Shown: positions 30,087 through 39,713, numbered from the stretch's first letter. The stretch is DNA of 64,000 bases from Shewanella sp. MBTL60-112-B2 (GCF_019655055.1 NZ_BPFA01000005.1:124001-188000), one strand, 5' to 3'. Made by a program: numbers and translations. Notes: generated from the sequence alone by a model not told the origin.

Positions 30087-30602
30087 TTAACAGCCTGAAT
30101 CGTCAATTACATACGTTGGTGTAGCGGTAGCCGTAGCTTCTGTATATGTGACTTGGCAAGTATTGCTGTCATTAGGAGCATCAACTTGACTGATAACCAT
30201 AGTGCCAGGAGTACTATCAGTACCAGCTGTTACTGTGTATAGCCAATCTGCATTTCCAGGGGTTGCTACTGGTGCAAACGAGGCATCAATGGCAGTATTA
30301 AAGTCATCACCCGTTGCTAATAAGTAACCGTATAAAGTTTTAACATTGACAACATCGTCTTTAGTACCAATATTCACATCTGTACCAGTAATAACACTCG
30401 CTCTTTCTTCACCAGCTAAAGCTGCTTTGGCGAATACTAGGCCGTTAGCGCCTTGGATTGCGCCTTTAACGCCTTGCAGTGCTGAGGCACGCGCATCGCT
30501 TTGTAGATTGATAAACTTAGGCGCAGCAGTCACAGCTAAAATACCTAGAATAATAATCACAACCACTAATTCGATTAGGGTAAAACCATTTTGCTTTTGC
30601 AT
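30087..30602 (-). CDS. mshA: MSHA major-pilin-like protein, copy 1
   Basis: About 171 residues. The frame opens at 30620, but ATG 30602 gives leader MQKQNG and has GAGGA upstream. Class IVa-type prepilin with [20 protein letters not shown] helix, Glu at mature position 5, and C-terminal cysteines (TCQVTYTE ... DSGC). First of three tandem pilins; the 132-base gap to mshB should contain the pilin promoter. Confidence 0.93.
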   Translation of the reverse strand: MQKQNGFTLIELVVVIIILGILAVTAAPKFINLQSDARASALQGVKGAIQGANGLVFAKAALAGEERASVITGTDVNIGTKDDVVNVKTLYGYLLATGDDFNTAIDASFAPVATPGNADWLYTVTAGTDSTPGTMVISQVDAPNDSNTCQVTYTEATATATPTYVIDDSGC

Positions 30603-30734
30603 ATAAATATCCTCAATCACTTATCAAATACAGTAGACAGATTAAAAATCTTTCCACCGAAAACTATTTACTGTTTACATCAACTAATGACTTAAACGAC
30701 TACCAATCAATTCAGTCAATAAGTAAAGATTATT

Positions 30735-31343
30735 TTAGTCAATAAAACTAGCCACTTGACCAGAACCAGGGTTGTAGGTCACCCCTTTACCCGCCAAGTT
30801 ACTTAAATTGGTTAAATCTTCAGTCGGTATTCCCGTTTGCGGATTTAACACTAGTGATGAGGCTAGGTAATACAAACAAACATCTAGATCGCTAACAAGC
30901 TCGCCATCTATACTATTTGAACTGCCACCCGCTCCTTTTGCCACGCTCACTACATATCTTGCTTTACGCGCGTCTTCTCCTGCAACTACGCTTCGTGGTG
31001 CATTTTGTAAAACAAGATCAAACACTTCTTGGCAAGAAACTTCATCCATGTCTTTAGCATCAGTATTACTCTGGCCTGTTGGATAACCAAAACGCGTATC
31101 CAGAGCAACCGTTGTTCCATCCAGTAACACGGTATTATTTCGACGACCATCGACTTCCCACTGTGAACGCACAAAACTCACCGCAGTACTTAGTCCGCCT
31201 GCTACACCGTCTACACTGGCATCTTCTGCATCGTCAGTGACATTTAAGAAACGTGGGATAGCCGTCGCTGCCAATAAACCTAAAATCACGATAACTATGA
31301 CTAACTCTATTAGAGAAAAGCCCTTCTGATACTGATGTTTCAT
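30735..31343 (-). CDS. mshB: MSHA pilin-like protein MshB
   Basis: 202 residues with leader MKHQYQKG then FSLIELVIVIVILGLLAATAI. Cys near residue 107 and another in DVCLYYL may form a disulfide. It occupies the position of mshB, before mshA, in the conserved order. A 79-base gap to mshF and a 132-base gap to mshA suggest internal promoters on either side. Confidence 0.92.
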   Translation of the reverse strand: MKHQYQKGFSLIELVIVIVILGLLAATAIPRFLNVTDDAEDASVDGVAGGLSTAVSFVRSQWEVDGRRNNTVLLDGTTVALDTRFGYPTGQSNTDAKDMDEVSCQEVFDLVLQNAPRSVVAGEDARKARYVVSVAKGAGGSSNSIDGELVSDLDVCLYYLASSLVLNPQTGIPTEDLTNLSNLAGKGVTYNPGSGQVASFID

Positions 31344-31422
31344 TTTACCCCCAATCTTGTATGCGGCTATTCTAGCAGTTTGTTAAAATTAGAAAACAGA
31401 TAATTTCACTATTCAGCCGCTC

Positions 31423-31914
31423 TTAATCGGTTTGCGTCAAAAAAATGACCCGTCCAGAAGTGGTTTGATAGCTAATACTTTCGCCCGACTCGCCAAGATA
31501 ACGGCAAACACCTGTATCTGGGTTGAATCGAGTATCAATTTGTTTGGTATAACCCGGCCCCAACAACTCAACCAATAATTGTCGACAACCTGCAACACTT
31601 GTCTCGCTAGGTATAGGCCATCCACTAGCTGCCATACGCACTTGTCCTGTAGATGAGGCATGCTCTTGGCTATCGGAATACCAGTCAAGCTGTAAGATCT
31701 CTGGCTTACTACGCATCAACCATTGAGACCTAGCTACACCGAGTACATTGAGCAAACGTGTATGCTCTACTTGCATGCTTGGCTGAGCCAGCTGCTTAAT
31801 GCTGCCAAAGTAATTAAAACTCAAGTAAAACAATACTATTAGCAAAATAATCAAAGCAATAAGCTTGCCATATACATCAAGCAGCTTTGCATCGGCTTTA
31901 TGTTGACTAAGCAC
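31423..31914 (-). CDS. mshF: MSHA biogenesis protein MshF
   Basis: 163 residues with a GTG start, one membrane helix at about 17-37 (LIALIILLIVLFYLSFNYF) and a small periplasmic domain. No enzymatic motif. Identified mainly by position between mshG and mshB and by size. Its molecular role is not known. Confidence 0.8.
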   Translation of the reverse strand: MLSQHKADAKLLDVYGKLIALIILLIVLFYLSFNYFGSIKQLAQPSMQVEHTRLLNVLGVARSQWLMRSKPEILQLDWYSDSQEHASSTGQVRMAASGWPIPSETSVAGCRQLLVELLGPGYTKQIDTRFNPDTGVCRYLGESGESISYQTTSGRVIFLTQTD

Positions 31915-31932
31915 GGCGCTTTTCCTGCTTCA

Positions 31933-33153
31933 TCAGTTACCGCCCTTAACCACATTGAGCATGTCCCACATGGGTAGGTAAATACCTAACGCCAACACCA
32001 ACACGATACACGCGACAAAACCAATCAAAAGAGGCTCTAACTTGGCAGTCAAATTCTTCAGGTCGTAGTCGACTTCACCTTCGTAAAAATCGGCTGCGTC
32101 ATTAAGTAACTGATCTATCTGTCCTGTCTCTTCACCCACAGCCACCATCTGCAGCACGAGTGGGGTGAAGAGTTGGCTGTTATTCGACACTCTTAACATC
32201 GACTCACCAGACTCAATACCACGGCGCATCCCCACTATGCTGTCGTGCATGTAAGCGTTATCGACGGCGTCCGCCACAAGACTAAGGGCTTGGGTCATAG
32301 GCACACCCGCACTCAACATCATAGAGAAGCTGCGGCAGTAGCGCGATAGGGTTGAACGTTCAATAATGCTACCTACGGCGGGAATGTTTAACTTCCATTT
32401 GTCCCACTGTTTCTCACCTTTTTCGGTGCTATGCCAATAGCGAATGCCAACAAACCCGGCCACTAGAACAAGGAGCATTAAAGGCCAGTAATTAACAAAC
32501 ACATTAGAAGTATTAATTAATAGTTTAGTCGCCCAAGGCAGATCGGCGCCAAATCGTGAGAACATTTCAGCAAACTTTGGGATCACCATGATATTGAGGA
32601 TCACCATGGCAATGGCAATCGCAATCAATACAAAGATCGGGTAACGCATCGCCGCTTTGATACGTCTTCGAGTTTCCTGCTCACGCTCGATATAACCAGA
32701 TAACTGAATAAACGCATCTTCAAGCTTACCTGTGTTTTCACCGACATGAACCATAGAGACAAAAAGCGCATCAAATACATCGGGGTGCTGATTCATCGCC
32801 GAAGATAGAGGGCGGCCTGAGGTTAACTGCTCTGAAATATCATCGAGCGCCTCTTTCATACGAACCGAATGTGTCGTCTCAGAAAGGCCAGCGATCGCGC
32901 GTAAAATAGGGATCCCTGAGCGTGTTAGTGAATACATTTGTCGAGTGAAGATCTGTAACTCTTCTAGTGCTACCTTACCTTTAAATAAAGCCTTAAGGTT
33001 AAACTCCTTAACCTCTTTCGCTAATACGAGATCCAGCGGGATCACCCCACGAGACATCAGTTGATCGGCAGCCGCGCTCTCAGAGGCTGCGTCAACAAGC
33101 CCCTTTACTTGCTCACCTTGAGCACTTCGGCCACGGTACTGATATGTAGGCAT
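31933..33153 (-). CDS. mshG: MSHA platform protein MshG (GspF/PilC family)
   Basis: 406 residues with two repeated T2SSF domains: the first around residues 70-190 (FTRQMYSLTRSGIPILRAI), the second around 270-395 (YCRSFSMMLSAGVPMTQAL). Hydrophobic helices follow each. It starts MPTYQYRGRSAQGEQVKG, as is typical for PilC/GspF. Inner-membrane platform on which the MshE ATPase acts. Two bases separate it from mshE. Confidence 0.95.
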   Translation of the reverse strand: MPTYQYRGRSAQGEQVKGLVDAASESAAADQLMSRGVIPLDLVLAKEVKEFNLKALFKGKVALEELQIFTRQMYSLTRSGIPILRAIAGLSETTHSVRMKEALDDISEQLTSGRPLSSAMNQHPDVFDALFVSMVHVGENTGKLEDAFIQLSGYIEREQETRRRIKAAMRYPIFVLIAIAIAMVILNIMVIPKFAEMFSRFGADLPWATKLLINTSNVFVNYWPLMLLVLVAGFVGIRYWHSTEKGEKQWDKWKLNIPAVGSIIERSTLSRYCRSFSMMLSAGVPMTQALSLVADAVDNAYMHDSIVGMRRGIESGESMLRVSNNSQLFTPLVLQMVAVGEETGQIDQLLNDAADFYEGEVDYDLKNLTAKLEPLLIGFVACIVLVLALGIYLPMWDMLNVVKGGN

Positions 33154-33155
33154 AC

Positions 33156-34889
33156 TTAAGCCTCACTAGGTTCTATTTGAGTGTCACTAACATCTTCAAC
33201 AAGTTTTGCGACCTCTTCGATTGTCGTCATCCCTTGAGCTAGGTACTTTAACGCTGATTCTGCAAGCGGCGTAAAGTTAGGACTCTGATAAGCGGCGCGA
33301 GTAAAGTCCTGCGGGTTGCCCGTACGCATCGCCTCAATCATTGGCTCATCGAGTTCAAGAATTTCAAAGACACCGATTCGACCGCGATAGCCGCTGCCAT
33401 TACAGCTCTGACAGCCAGTACCGATTCTAAATGTTGCTTTTGAGTAATCGAGCTTGCTCACGCTAGACAACCAAGCTTTGTCTGGAGCTGAAAGCTGATA
33501 ATCGATGGCGCAGTTTTGGCACACGCGGCGCACTAGGCGCTGAGCGATAATCACCCTGAGCGCGCTCGCGACCAGATAACTCGCTGCGCCCATGTCTAAT
33601 AAGCGTAGAGCACTGGTTACCGCATCGTTGGTATGCAGTGTAGATAATACAAAGTGACCAGTTAATGCACCACGAAGACCAATCTCTACCGTCTCCTGAT
33701 CACGCATTTCACCAACCATTATGATGTCGGGATCTTGTCGTAATGTGGTTCGCAGTACATTGGAGAAATCGAGGCCGATTTTATGATTTACCTGAACCTG
33801 GTTGATACGAGGTAACTGGTATTCAACAGGATCTTCGACAGTGATGATCTTGCGGTCTGCAGTATTTAACTCACTTAAGACGCCATATAGCGTCGTGGTT
33901 TTACCGCTACCCGTAGGGCCGGTAACTAACAGCATGCCATGAGGCCGCTTAATTTGACGACGGATCCGCGCTAACATCTCTGGCGGCATGCCAGTTTCAT
34001 TTAAGGTTAACAAGCCTGCCGATTGATCCAGCAAACGCATCACCACAGATTCACCATGGTAAATCGGCATAGTCGACATACGTACGTCAATCTTGTGCCC
34101 TTTAATCTCCATGTGGAAACGGCCATCTTGAGGCAGACGCTTCTCTGAAATATCTAGGCCTGCCATTAACTTTAAGCGTAATACCAATGCCGCTGCGATG
34201 CTCACTTCCGGTAGAATATTTTCATGTAACTGGCCATCGATACGCTGACGAATTCGCAGTGCTTTCTCACCCGGTTCAATATGGATATCCGAAGCTCGCA
34301 TCTGTACAGCATCTTCAAAGATAGATTGTAGTAGCTTAACGACGGTGGTTTCGTTATCACTGTCGCCATCGGTGAGGCTACCTAGATCGAACAGTTCATC
34401 GGCGGCGTATTCCTCTTCAAGCTTACCCGCAATTTGAGCAATCTCATCGGTACGTCGATAGAGGTTATCAAACGCATCCAATAGCTGCTGTTCAGTCACT
34501 ACCGCAATAGAAATACTCTTAGGTGCTAACTGCAGCTCTAAATTATCCATCGCCTGTAAATCGGCGGGATCACTCATCGCCACCAGCACGCCTTCACCAT
34601 TATCCTCGACAACTAAAGCGCGATAACGGCGAGCTTGTACCTCAGGTAACAGACTCACTACTTCAGTCGCAATGGCGCGCTTGCTAATATCAAGAAAAGG
34701 AATGTTAAGCTGATGCGACAAGAATTGTAGTAATTGCTGCTCAGTGATACATGAAAGATCGATCAGTGTACGACCAAGCTTCTTTCCCGTACTACGCTGT
34801 TCGCCTAATGCTTGCTGTAACTGCTCTTCAGAGATGATGTGCTCTTGAACAAGCAGATCACCGAGTCGCATCTTTAACTTGGGTTTCAC
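33156..34889 (-). CDS. mshE: MSHA extension ATPase MshE
   Basis: 577 residues. The N-terminal MshEN domain (about 7-70) has two tandem RLGDLLVQ...LQQAL.EQ / LGRTLIDLSCITEQQLLQFL.HQ motifs of the c-di-GMP-binding type; the glycine usual in the first motif is His here (QEHII). The GspE ATPase core carries Walker A GPTGSGKTT, and a zinc-type CxxC pair (CQNC ... CQSC) lies near residues 465-490. V. cholerae MshE binds c-di-GMP and powers pilus extension. The GTG start overlaps the mshN stop (TAGTG); ATG 34871 is an alternative. Confidence 0.95.
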   Translation of the reverse strand: MKPKLKMRLGDLLVQEHIISEEQLQQALGEQRSTGKKLGRTLIDLSCITEQQLLQFLSHQLNIPFLDISKRAIATEVVSLLPEVQARRYRALVVEDNGEGVLVAMSDPADLQAMDNLELQLAPKSISIAVVTEQQLLDAFDNLYRRTDEIAQIAGKLEEEYAADELFDLGSLTDGDSDNETTVVKLLQSIFEDAVQMRASDIHIEPGEKALRIRQRIDGQLHENILPEVSIAAALVLRLKLMAGLDISEKRLPQDGRFHMEIKGHKIDVRMSTMPIYHGESVVMRLLDQSAGLLTLNETGMPPEMLARIRRQIKRPHGMLLVTGPTGSGKTTTLYGVLSELNTADRKIITVEDPVEYQLPRINQVQVNHKIGLDFSNVLRTTLRQDPDIIMVGEMRDQETVEIGLRGALTGHFVLSTLHTNDAVTSALRLLDMGAASYLVASALRVIIAQRLVRRVCQNCAIDYQLSAPDKAWLSSVSKLDYSKATFRIGTGCQSCNGSGYRGRIGVFEILELDEPMIEAMRTGNPQDFTRAAYQSPNFTPLAESALKYLAQGMTTIEEVAKLVEDVSDTQIEPSEA

Positions 34890-36160
34890 TAGTACGCTCC
34901 TAACTGCAGCAATCGATTATCGACGTAAACTTTAGCCTGTGCCGATAAGTTACCTTGGGATAAAGCTTGGTTATAAGCTGATTTTGCTTCGGTATATTTT
35001 TGCTGTGCATCTAACGCGTAGGCCAGCCCCATCCACCATCGACCTTGTAAAGGCTCATGCTTGGCAAGTTGACGAAAGCTCTGCTCCGCAGTTGGGAAGT
35101 CTTTTTGCTTCTGCGCTAAATCACTCTGTTGATGCCACTTTTTAATCGCCAAATCGCTGCTGTCGGGGATCATAGCTAAGCTCTTAAGCGCCTGTTCACT
35201 TTGCCCGCCAGCCTGCTGAACGCGGGCTAATAGTAATGAAAACTCATACTCTTGCGGGAAGAGTAACTGTCCCTGCTCAAGAACCTTGGCAGCCTTGGCT
35301 AATTTACTCTGGCCATAATACAAGGCAGCAACTTGCCGCCTAGCCTGGTGCAATGCAGGGTTATACATGAGCGCGGTTTCGTAATAGGCTAATGCATCAC
35401 TGTGCATCCCCTGTTGCTGAGCATCGGTAGCCAAAATCATCTGTTTCTGAGCCAGCTCCTCAGGTGAAAGCTTAACTTCTCTAACCGCCATATTACCGCT
35501 GTTATGCAACTGGCTTGAGCGACTCGCTGGCGCAATACTTAACTGAGCAGGCGTTGGCTTTTCTACCTTAGCGACTTCCGAGTGCACAGCTTCGTTCTTA
35601 ACTGCTTCCGTCTTGATTGTTTCCGTCTTGATTGTTTCCGCCTCAGCTGTTTCCGCCCTAGTAGCTTCCGCCTCAGCTACTTCCGTCTCGGCTGTCTCCG
35701 CCCTAGCAGTTTCCTTCTCTGCTACTTCCGTCTTAGCTATTTCCGACTTAGCAGTCTCCGTCTCGGCTATTCCCGTCTTGACTGTTTCCGCTCTAGCAGT
35801 TTCCGTCTCGGCTACTTTCGTCTTAGCAGTTTCCGTCTTAGCTATTCCCGTCTCAGCTACTTCCGTCTCAGCTACTTCCGTCTCAGCTACTTTCGTCTTA
35901 GCTATTCCCGTCTCAGCTACTTCCGTCTCAGCTACTTCCGTCTTAGCTACTTCCGTCTTAGCTGTTTCAGTTTGCATCAGGTTTAAGCCAAAAAATACCG
36001 CAAAGCCACCGATGGCGAGAGAAACAACACTAGTCAGCAGCAAGGTTCGCTTCGATGAGGACTTTGGCTTAAAGGCCAACTGCGGAGCAGCCATACTCTC
36101 AATGCCATGCGGCTGTTGGCGTTCATCTAAATCTTTGAGCATCTTATTGATTACGCTCAT
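34889..36160 (-). CDS. mshN: MSHA biogenesis protein MshN (TPR protein with long pentapeptide-repeat linker)
   Basis: 423 residues: short cytoplasmic N-terminus (MSVINKMLKDLDERQ), one membrane helix at about 39-61, a charged repeat tract of 27 five-residue units of the TEVAE type (about 64-198), then TPR-like helices (about 230-415). The tract is Glu/Lys/Ala/Thr-rich and probably an extended or helical periplasmic spacer. ATG overlaps the mshM stop by 4 bases. The linker may vary between strains because the underlying DNA is repetitive. Confidence 0.92.
   Translation of the reverse strand: MSVINKMLKDLDERQQPHGIESMAAPQLAFKPKSSSKRTLLLTSVVSLAIGGFAVFFGLNLMQTETAKTEVAKTEVAETEVAETGIAKTKVAETEVAETEVAETGIAKTETAKTKVAETETARAETVKTGIAETETAKSEIAKTEVAEKETARAETAETEVAEAEATRAETAEAETIKTETIKTEAVKNEAVHSEVAKVEKPTPAQLSIAPASRSSQLHNSGNMAVREVKLSPEELAQKQMILATDAQQQGMHSDALAYYETALMYNPALHQARRQVAALYYGQSKLAKAAKVLEQGQLLFPQEYEFSLLLARVQQAGGQSEQALKSLAMIPDSSDLAIKKWHQQSDLAQKQKDFPTAEQSFRQLAKHEPLQGRWWMGLAYALDAQQKYTEAKSAYNQALSQGNLSAQAKVYVDNRLLQLGAY
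35567..35971. repeat. 15-bp tandem repeat tract inside mshN
   Basis: About 27 imperfect 15-base units encode the TEVAE-like pentapeptides. There is a 60-base higher-order period: 35834-35880 and 35894-35940 are identical over 47 bases. The open frames on the opposite strand here are by-products of the repeat. Confidence 0.93.
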
Positions 36161-37065
36161 GCAACGCCTCCTTTAAACCAGTAAAACGCAGCTAAACAGC
36201 TGCCAATAATGACCATAGCGGCCACTGACCACTTAACCATGCCATATTGATGCTTCATAGCATCTTCCGTATCGGCAATCGCGGCATCGATATGATTGGA
36301 CTCAATTGTTTTAGCCCCCTCACCAAAACCTACAAGTAGGGCTTTATGAGCTAACACGTTAATCAACCTAGGGATCCCTCTCGCGGCTCTCGCGATACGC
36401 TTAGCGTTGGACTCGGTAAATAAACGCCCACTGGCACTGCCAGCAACGGTTAAACGATGCTGAATATAGGCCATGGATTCCTCAACCGTTAACGGACGCA
36501 AACAATAGCTAAAAGTGATCCTCTGTCTTAACTGCCGAAACTTATTCTGCGCTAGACGCTCATCTAGCTCTGGCTGAGCGAATAAAACCACTTGCAGTAA
36601 TTTTCGACTCTCAGTTTCTAAGTTAGTAAACAGGCGCAAAGCCTCTAGACTCTCATCAGGCAGCGCCTGCGCCTCATCGAGCACTAAGATAATCGAGTGG
36701 CCATGAGCACTTAAGGCTAAAAGTTGCTGCTGAATAAGGCCTGTTAGTTGTTGCTGATCTATCTGACTTGAATACTTAAGCCCTAATTCCATCGCCACCG
36801 CCCAGCGTAACTCATCAGGTGTGAGATAAGGGTTAGGCAAATAGGCACAATGGAAGCGCTCAGGCAGATCATTCATCAGTTTACGGCAGATTAGCGTCTT
36901 ACCCGTGCCAACCTCACCGGTAACCTTGATAAAACCTTCGCCTGTTTGCAGCGCGGTTTGCAGCACTTGTAACGCTTCTACATGGGGTGCCAGGCCAAAG
37001 AAAAATCCCGTATTCGGCGTCAGCGAAAACGGGGTTTCAGTTAATCCAAAATGCTGCAGATACAA
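36157..37065 (-). CDS. mshM: MSHA biogenesis ATPase MshM (ExeA-like)
   Basis: 302 residues. AAA ATPase with Walker A GEVGTGKT (about 41-48) and Walker B IILVLDEAQ, and a C-terminal membrane helix (about 277-296). It resembles ExeA/GspA, which helps secretin assembly by interacting with the wall. The start is TTG with GAGGAG 9 bases upstream; MYLQHFGLTETPFSLTPN is the usual N-terminus. It lies 2 bases after mshL and overlaps mshN by 4. Confidence 0.94.
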   Translation of the reverse strand: MYLQHFGLTETPFSLTPNTGFFFGLAPHVEALQVLQTALQTGEGFIKVTGEVGTGKTLICRKLMNDLPERFHCAYLPNPYLTPDELRWAVAMELGLKYSSQIDQQQLTGLIQQQLLALSAHGHSIILVLDEAQALPDESLEALRLFTNLETESRKLLQVVLFAQPELDERLAQNKFRQLRQRITFSYCLRPLTVEESMAYIQHRLTVAGSASGRLFTESNAKRIARAARGIPRLINVLAHKALLVGFGEGAKTIESNHIDAAIADTEDAMKHQYGMVKWSVAAMVIIGSCLAAFYWFKGGVA

Positions 37066-37067
37066 GC

Positions 37068-38735
37068 TTACTGCTCCTCAGGATACCAGCGTTCAAGTAG
37101 CTCTTGAGAACGCTTAAGTTCGCTCTCCCAAGTATTGGCACCAACAACGACCGGTTTAAGTAAAATCACTAGCTCAGTCTTAACCGTTGAATTAGCGCGG
37201 TTAGTAAAAGCCTCACCAAGGAAAGGAATATCACCCAGTAGTGGAACCTTAGAAACCAGTTCAATATTCTCACTCTTCATCAAACCACCAATAACCACTA
37301 CATCACCGCTTGCGGCCTTGATCACTGTATCTGACTCGCGGATCTCACTCTGTGCTAAAGGCAACTCTAGTGTGCTATCAGAGATCTTAATGCTCTTTAC
37401 CTGCTCTTTAATGTCGATAACTGATGGGTGAATATGCAGTAGCACATTACCTTGCTCGTCGATTTGCGGAGTCACGTCTAAGGCGATACCTGAGAAGAAA
37501 GGAGTCAATTCAACTTCAGGGGTAGTTACAGGCGTGTTACCTGCCACCGTTGTTGAAGAAACGTCAGTCACAAAGTACTCGTCGGTACCGACTTTAATGA
37601 CCGCTTTTTGGTTATTCGACGCTGTAACACGTGGGCTAGATAACACATCGACATCACCCTGAGTATCGAGCAAATTGATCATAGTGCTAAAATCTGAGCC
37701 CTCTAGCTTAATAGAAGTCACTCCGCCCAAAACGTTAGTGATAGTGTCACCCAATCCTGAGGTAGGGCTAGTACCAAAGCTAATATCAGTACTTCCTGCA
37801 TGGCCTAATACACTTTCCCAGTGAATACCTTGCTGATAACCATCAGACAGGGTCACCTCCAGTACTTTGGCCTCAAGGATAACTTGGCGCTGCAAATGAC
37901 TTTCAGCGGTCTTAATAAAGCTACGCACCTGCCTGATCTCGTTAGGGTAAGCTCTTACCGTCACTAGACCTGCCTGAGGAGTCACCACCACTTGGCGTCC
38001 GCCACCTGTGTTACCTATGATAGACACCAGCGTTTCTTTTAATTCGCCCCAAAAGTCAGACTTAGTCTTAGAGCGAATAAAGGTGCCGTTGGTTTGCTCA
38101 TTGTTATTGCTATCAGAACTAGAATTTGAGTTCGAAGAATCGCTAAAGTTACTATTACTCCCGCTGTTACTATTGCTACCAGAGTTGGAGTTATTATCTG
38201 AAATTCGACCAGAGTTCACCGAAGTTAAAGACAAGCCTTGACGCTCCATATACAGGTAGTTCAACGAGAAAGTCTCGGTGCGCATGCCCGCAGGGAAAAT
38301 ACGTAAAATACGACCTTCGCGGCTGACTTCATAGCCGTAAATATCTTCTACAACCTGTAGTGCTTCTTTTAAGGTCACACTCTTTAACGATAAAGAAATT
38401 TTGCCTGTTACATCTGGATGCACCGCAACACTTAGCGGAGTGCCTTGAGCAAGACTGGGGAAGAAGACTTTGGCATCGACGTTATTAGCTGACACATCGA
38501 AACGACGCTCACTAGGTCTTGCGGGAGCAAACCCTTCTAACAAGCTGCTTGATGACAGTTCACGCTGAACATCGTCTGGCATGACTGCTGGCGGTGGCGT
38601 TGCTGTAGCCGCTTCTTTGGTCGCTAGAGACTCTGCCAGAGCTTGCTTAGACTCAACAGGATTGGGTCTATCTACTGTTTGGCAGGCCACTAAAAATAAA
38701 GACAGCAAAGGAGTAATATAGGTCAATGAGCGCAT
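37068..38735 (-). CDS. mshL: MSHA outer-membrane secretin MshL
   Basis: 555 residues: lipoprotein-like signal peptide (LLSLFLVACQT), N-domain with a STN-like segment (VTGKISLSLKSVTLKEAL), a Ser/Asn-rich low-complexity linker at about 175-220 (many NS repeats), and the C-terminal secretin domain (ILEAKVLEVTLSDGYQQGI; VVIGGLMKSE; VPLLGDIPFLGEAF). It forms the outer-membrane pore for the pilus. It lies 5 bases after mshK and 2 before mshM. Confidence 0.96.
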   Translation of the reverse strand: MRSLTYITPLLSLFLVACQTVDRPNPVESKQALAESLATKEAATATPPPAVMPDDVQRELSSSSLLEGFAPARPSERRFDVSANNVDAKVFFPSLAQGTPLSVAVHPDVTGKISLSLKSVTLKEALQVVEDIYGYEVSREGRILRIFPAGMRTETFSLNYLYMERQGLSLTSVNSGRISDNNSNSGSNSNSGSNSNFSDSSNSNSSSDSNNNEQTNGTFIRSKTKSDFWGELKETLVSIIGNTGGGRQVVVTPQAGLVTVRAYPNEIRQVRSFIKTAESHLQRQVILEAKVLEVTLSDGYQQGIHWESVLGHAGSTDISFGTSPTSGLGDTITNVLGGVTSIKLEGSDFSTMINLLDTQGDVDVLSSPRVTASNNQKAVIKVGTDEYFVTDVSSTTVAGNTPVTTPEVELTPFFSGIALDVTPQIDEQGNVLLHIHPSVIDIKEQVKSIKISDSTLELPLAQSEIRESDTVIKAASGDVVVIGGLMKSENIELVSKVPLLGDIPFLGEAFTNRANSTVKTELVILLKPVVVGANTWESELKRSQELLERWYPEEQ

Positions 38736-38740
38736 GTTAA

Positions 38741-39076
38741 TTATAGTCCCTTAAAGTCTGTAATAGATTGAAACAATGTCAATTTACGGCCGTCTGCTAA
38801 CGACACGCTGTCTTTACCAATATGCACAATTTTGACACCTTTTACACTTTCACCTAATGTGAAAATTTGATTATTTATCACAGCGTAAGCTGAGCTACCT
38901 TTGTTCACAATACTGTTAAGCACTAAGCTATTATTTACTGTCGATTTAACCGAGGTTGACTTTCCAGATGAATAACCTGGCTTAGTCGGATCTCGCAGCG
39001 TAGCAGCATTAAGGTTTAAACCTAAAGTACTACATAGGAACGCAATCAATAGCGCGCTAATCTTTTTGGGCAACAC
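38741..39076 (-). CDS. mshK: MSHA biogenesis protein MshK
   Basis: 111 residues with a GTG start and signal peptide (ISALLIAFLCSTLGLNLNA), then a short periplasmic domain beginning with DPTKPGY and including NSLVLNSIVNKGSSAYAVINNQIFTLGE, the PilP/GspC-like HR-type fold. Position between mshJ and mshL fits a periplasmic partner of the secretin. It overlaps mshJ by 20 bases. Confidence 0.9.
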   Translation of the reverse strand: MLPKKISALLIAFLCSTLGLNLNAATLRDPTKPGYSSGKSTSVKSTVNNSLVLNSIVNKGSSAYAVINNQIFTLGESVKGVKIVHIGKDSVSLADGRKLTLFQSITDFKGL

Positions 39077-39713
39077 TGATAAAGTCCTTATTAATACTCA
39101 AAGTATAAAGTTCTAATGAAACAGAGGCCTTAGGATAGGTATCGACTCGATAGTCCATGCTGCGCCAATACAATTTGTTAGGCATACTTTCCACGGCTTC
39201 AAAAAACCTCAGAACGGCAAAGTAATCCCCCACAAATTCGAGACGAATACCGTGGCTGTACAAGTTAACTTTCTTATCTTCGCCCACCTCTAATAATGGA
39301 GTTGGGGCAATAGAAGTAAAGGATTTCAGCTTAATGCCTTTAATCTTTGAAAGCAGTCCTGCTAACAGCGTCGGCATATGATCGGCTGGGACCATATCAA
39401 CCATCTGAAAAGACAGCTGCTCATCGATAGCTTTATTTTGCTGGTTAATATTGTTTAAACGCTGACGATAGTCATCATCGGGATCTTTGCGAAAGCTCTC
39501 TTCATAGAGCTGTATCTGCTGCTCAGAGATCCTATTTTCACTCTCAAGCGCTCGGATCTGCTCACTCAGTTTACCGTGCTGGTTTAGAGCTGACTCGAGT
39601 GGTAGATAAAACAGTAAGCCAGAAACAATCAGCGCAGCGAGAGCGACCAAAACTCGCTCACGCTGACTTAAGGCATCAAATTTCTCAGCGATTAAATTCC
39701 ATTGTTGTTTCAT
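39057..39713 (-). CDS. mshJ: MSHA biogenesis protein MshJ (PilO-like)
   Basis: 218 residues: short cytoplasmic part, a membrane helix around 23-40, a coiled coil (about 45-100) and a periplasmic ferredoxin-like domain. It resembles PilO/GspM of the alignment complex. It overlaps the neighbouring pilN-like gene's end closely and shares 20 bases with mshK. Confidence 0.9.
   Translation of the reverse strand: MKQQWNLIAEKFDALSQRERVLVALAALIVSGLLFYLPLESALNQHGKLSEQIRALESENRISEQQIQLYEESFRKDPDDDYRQRLNNINQQNKAIDEQLSFQMVDMVPADHMPTLLAGLLSKIKGIKLKSFTSIAPTPLLEVGEDKKVNLYSHGIRLEFVGDYFAVLRFFEAVESMPNKLYWRSMDYRVDTYPKASVSLELYTLSINKDFISVAQKD

Noticed and set aside
35567..35971. CRISPR-like appearance of the regular repeat
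   Set aside because: Units are contiguous, coding and without unique spacers; no cas genes in the window.
35582..36176. Two long open frames (134 and 187 codons) on the plus strand with FRLSYFRLS and SVSATSVSA repeats
   Set aside because: They are antisense to the 15-bp repeats of mshN; a repeat with period divisible by three keeps other frames open. No ribosome site or homology.
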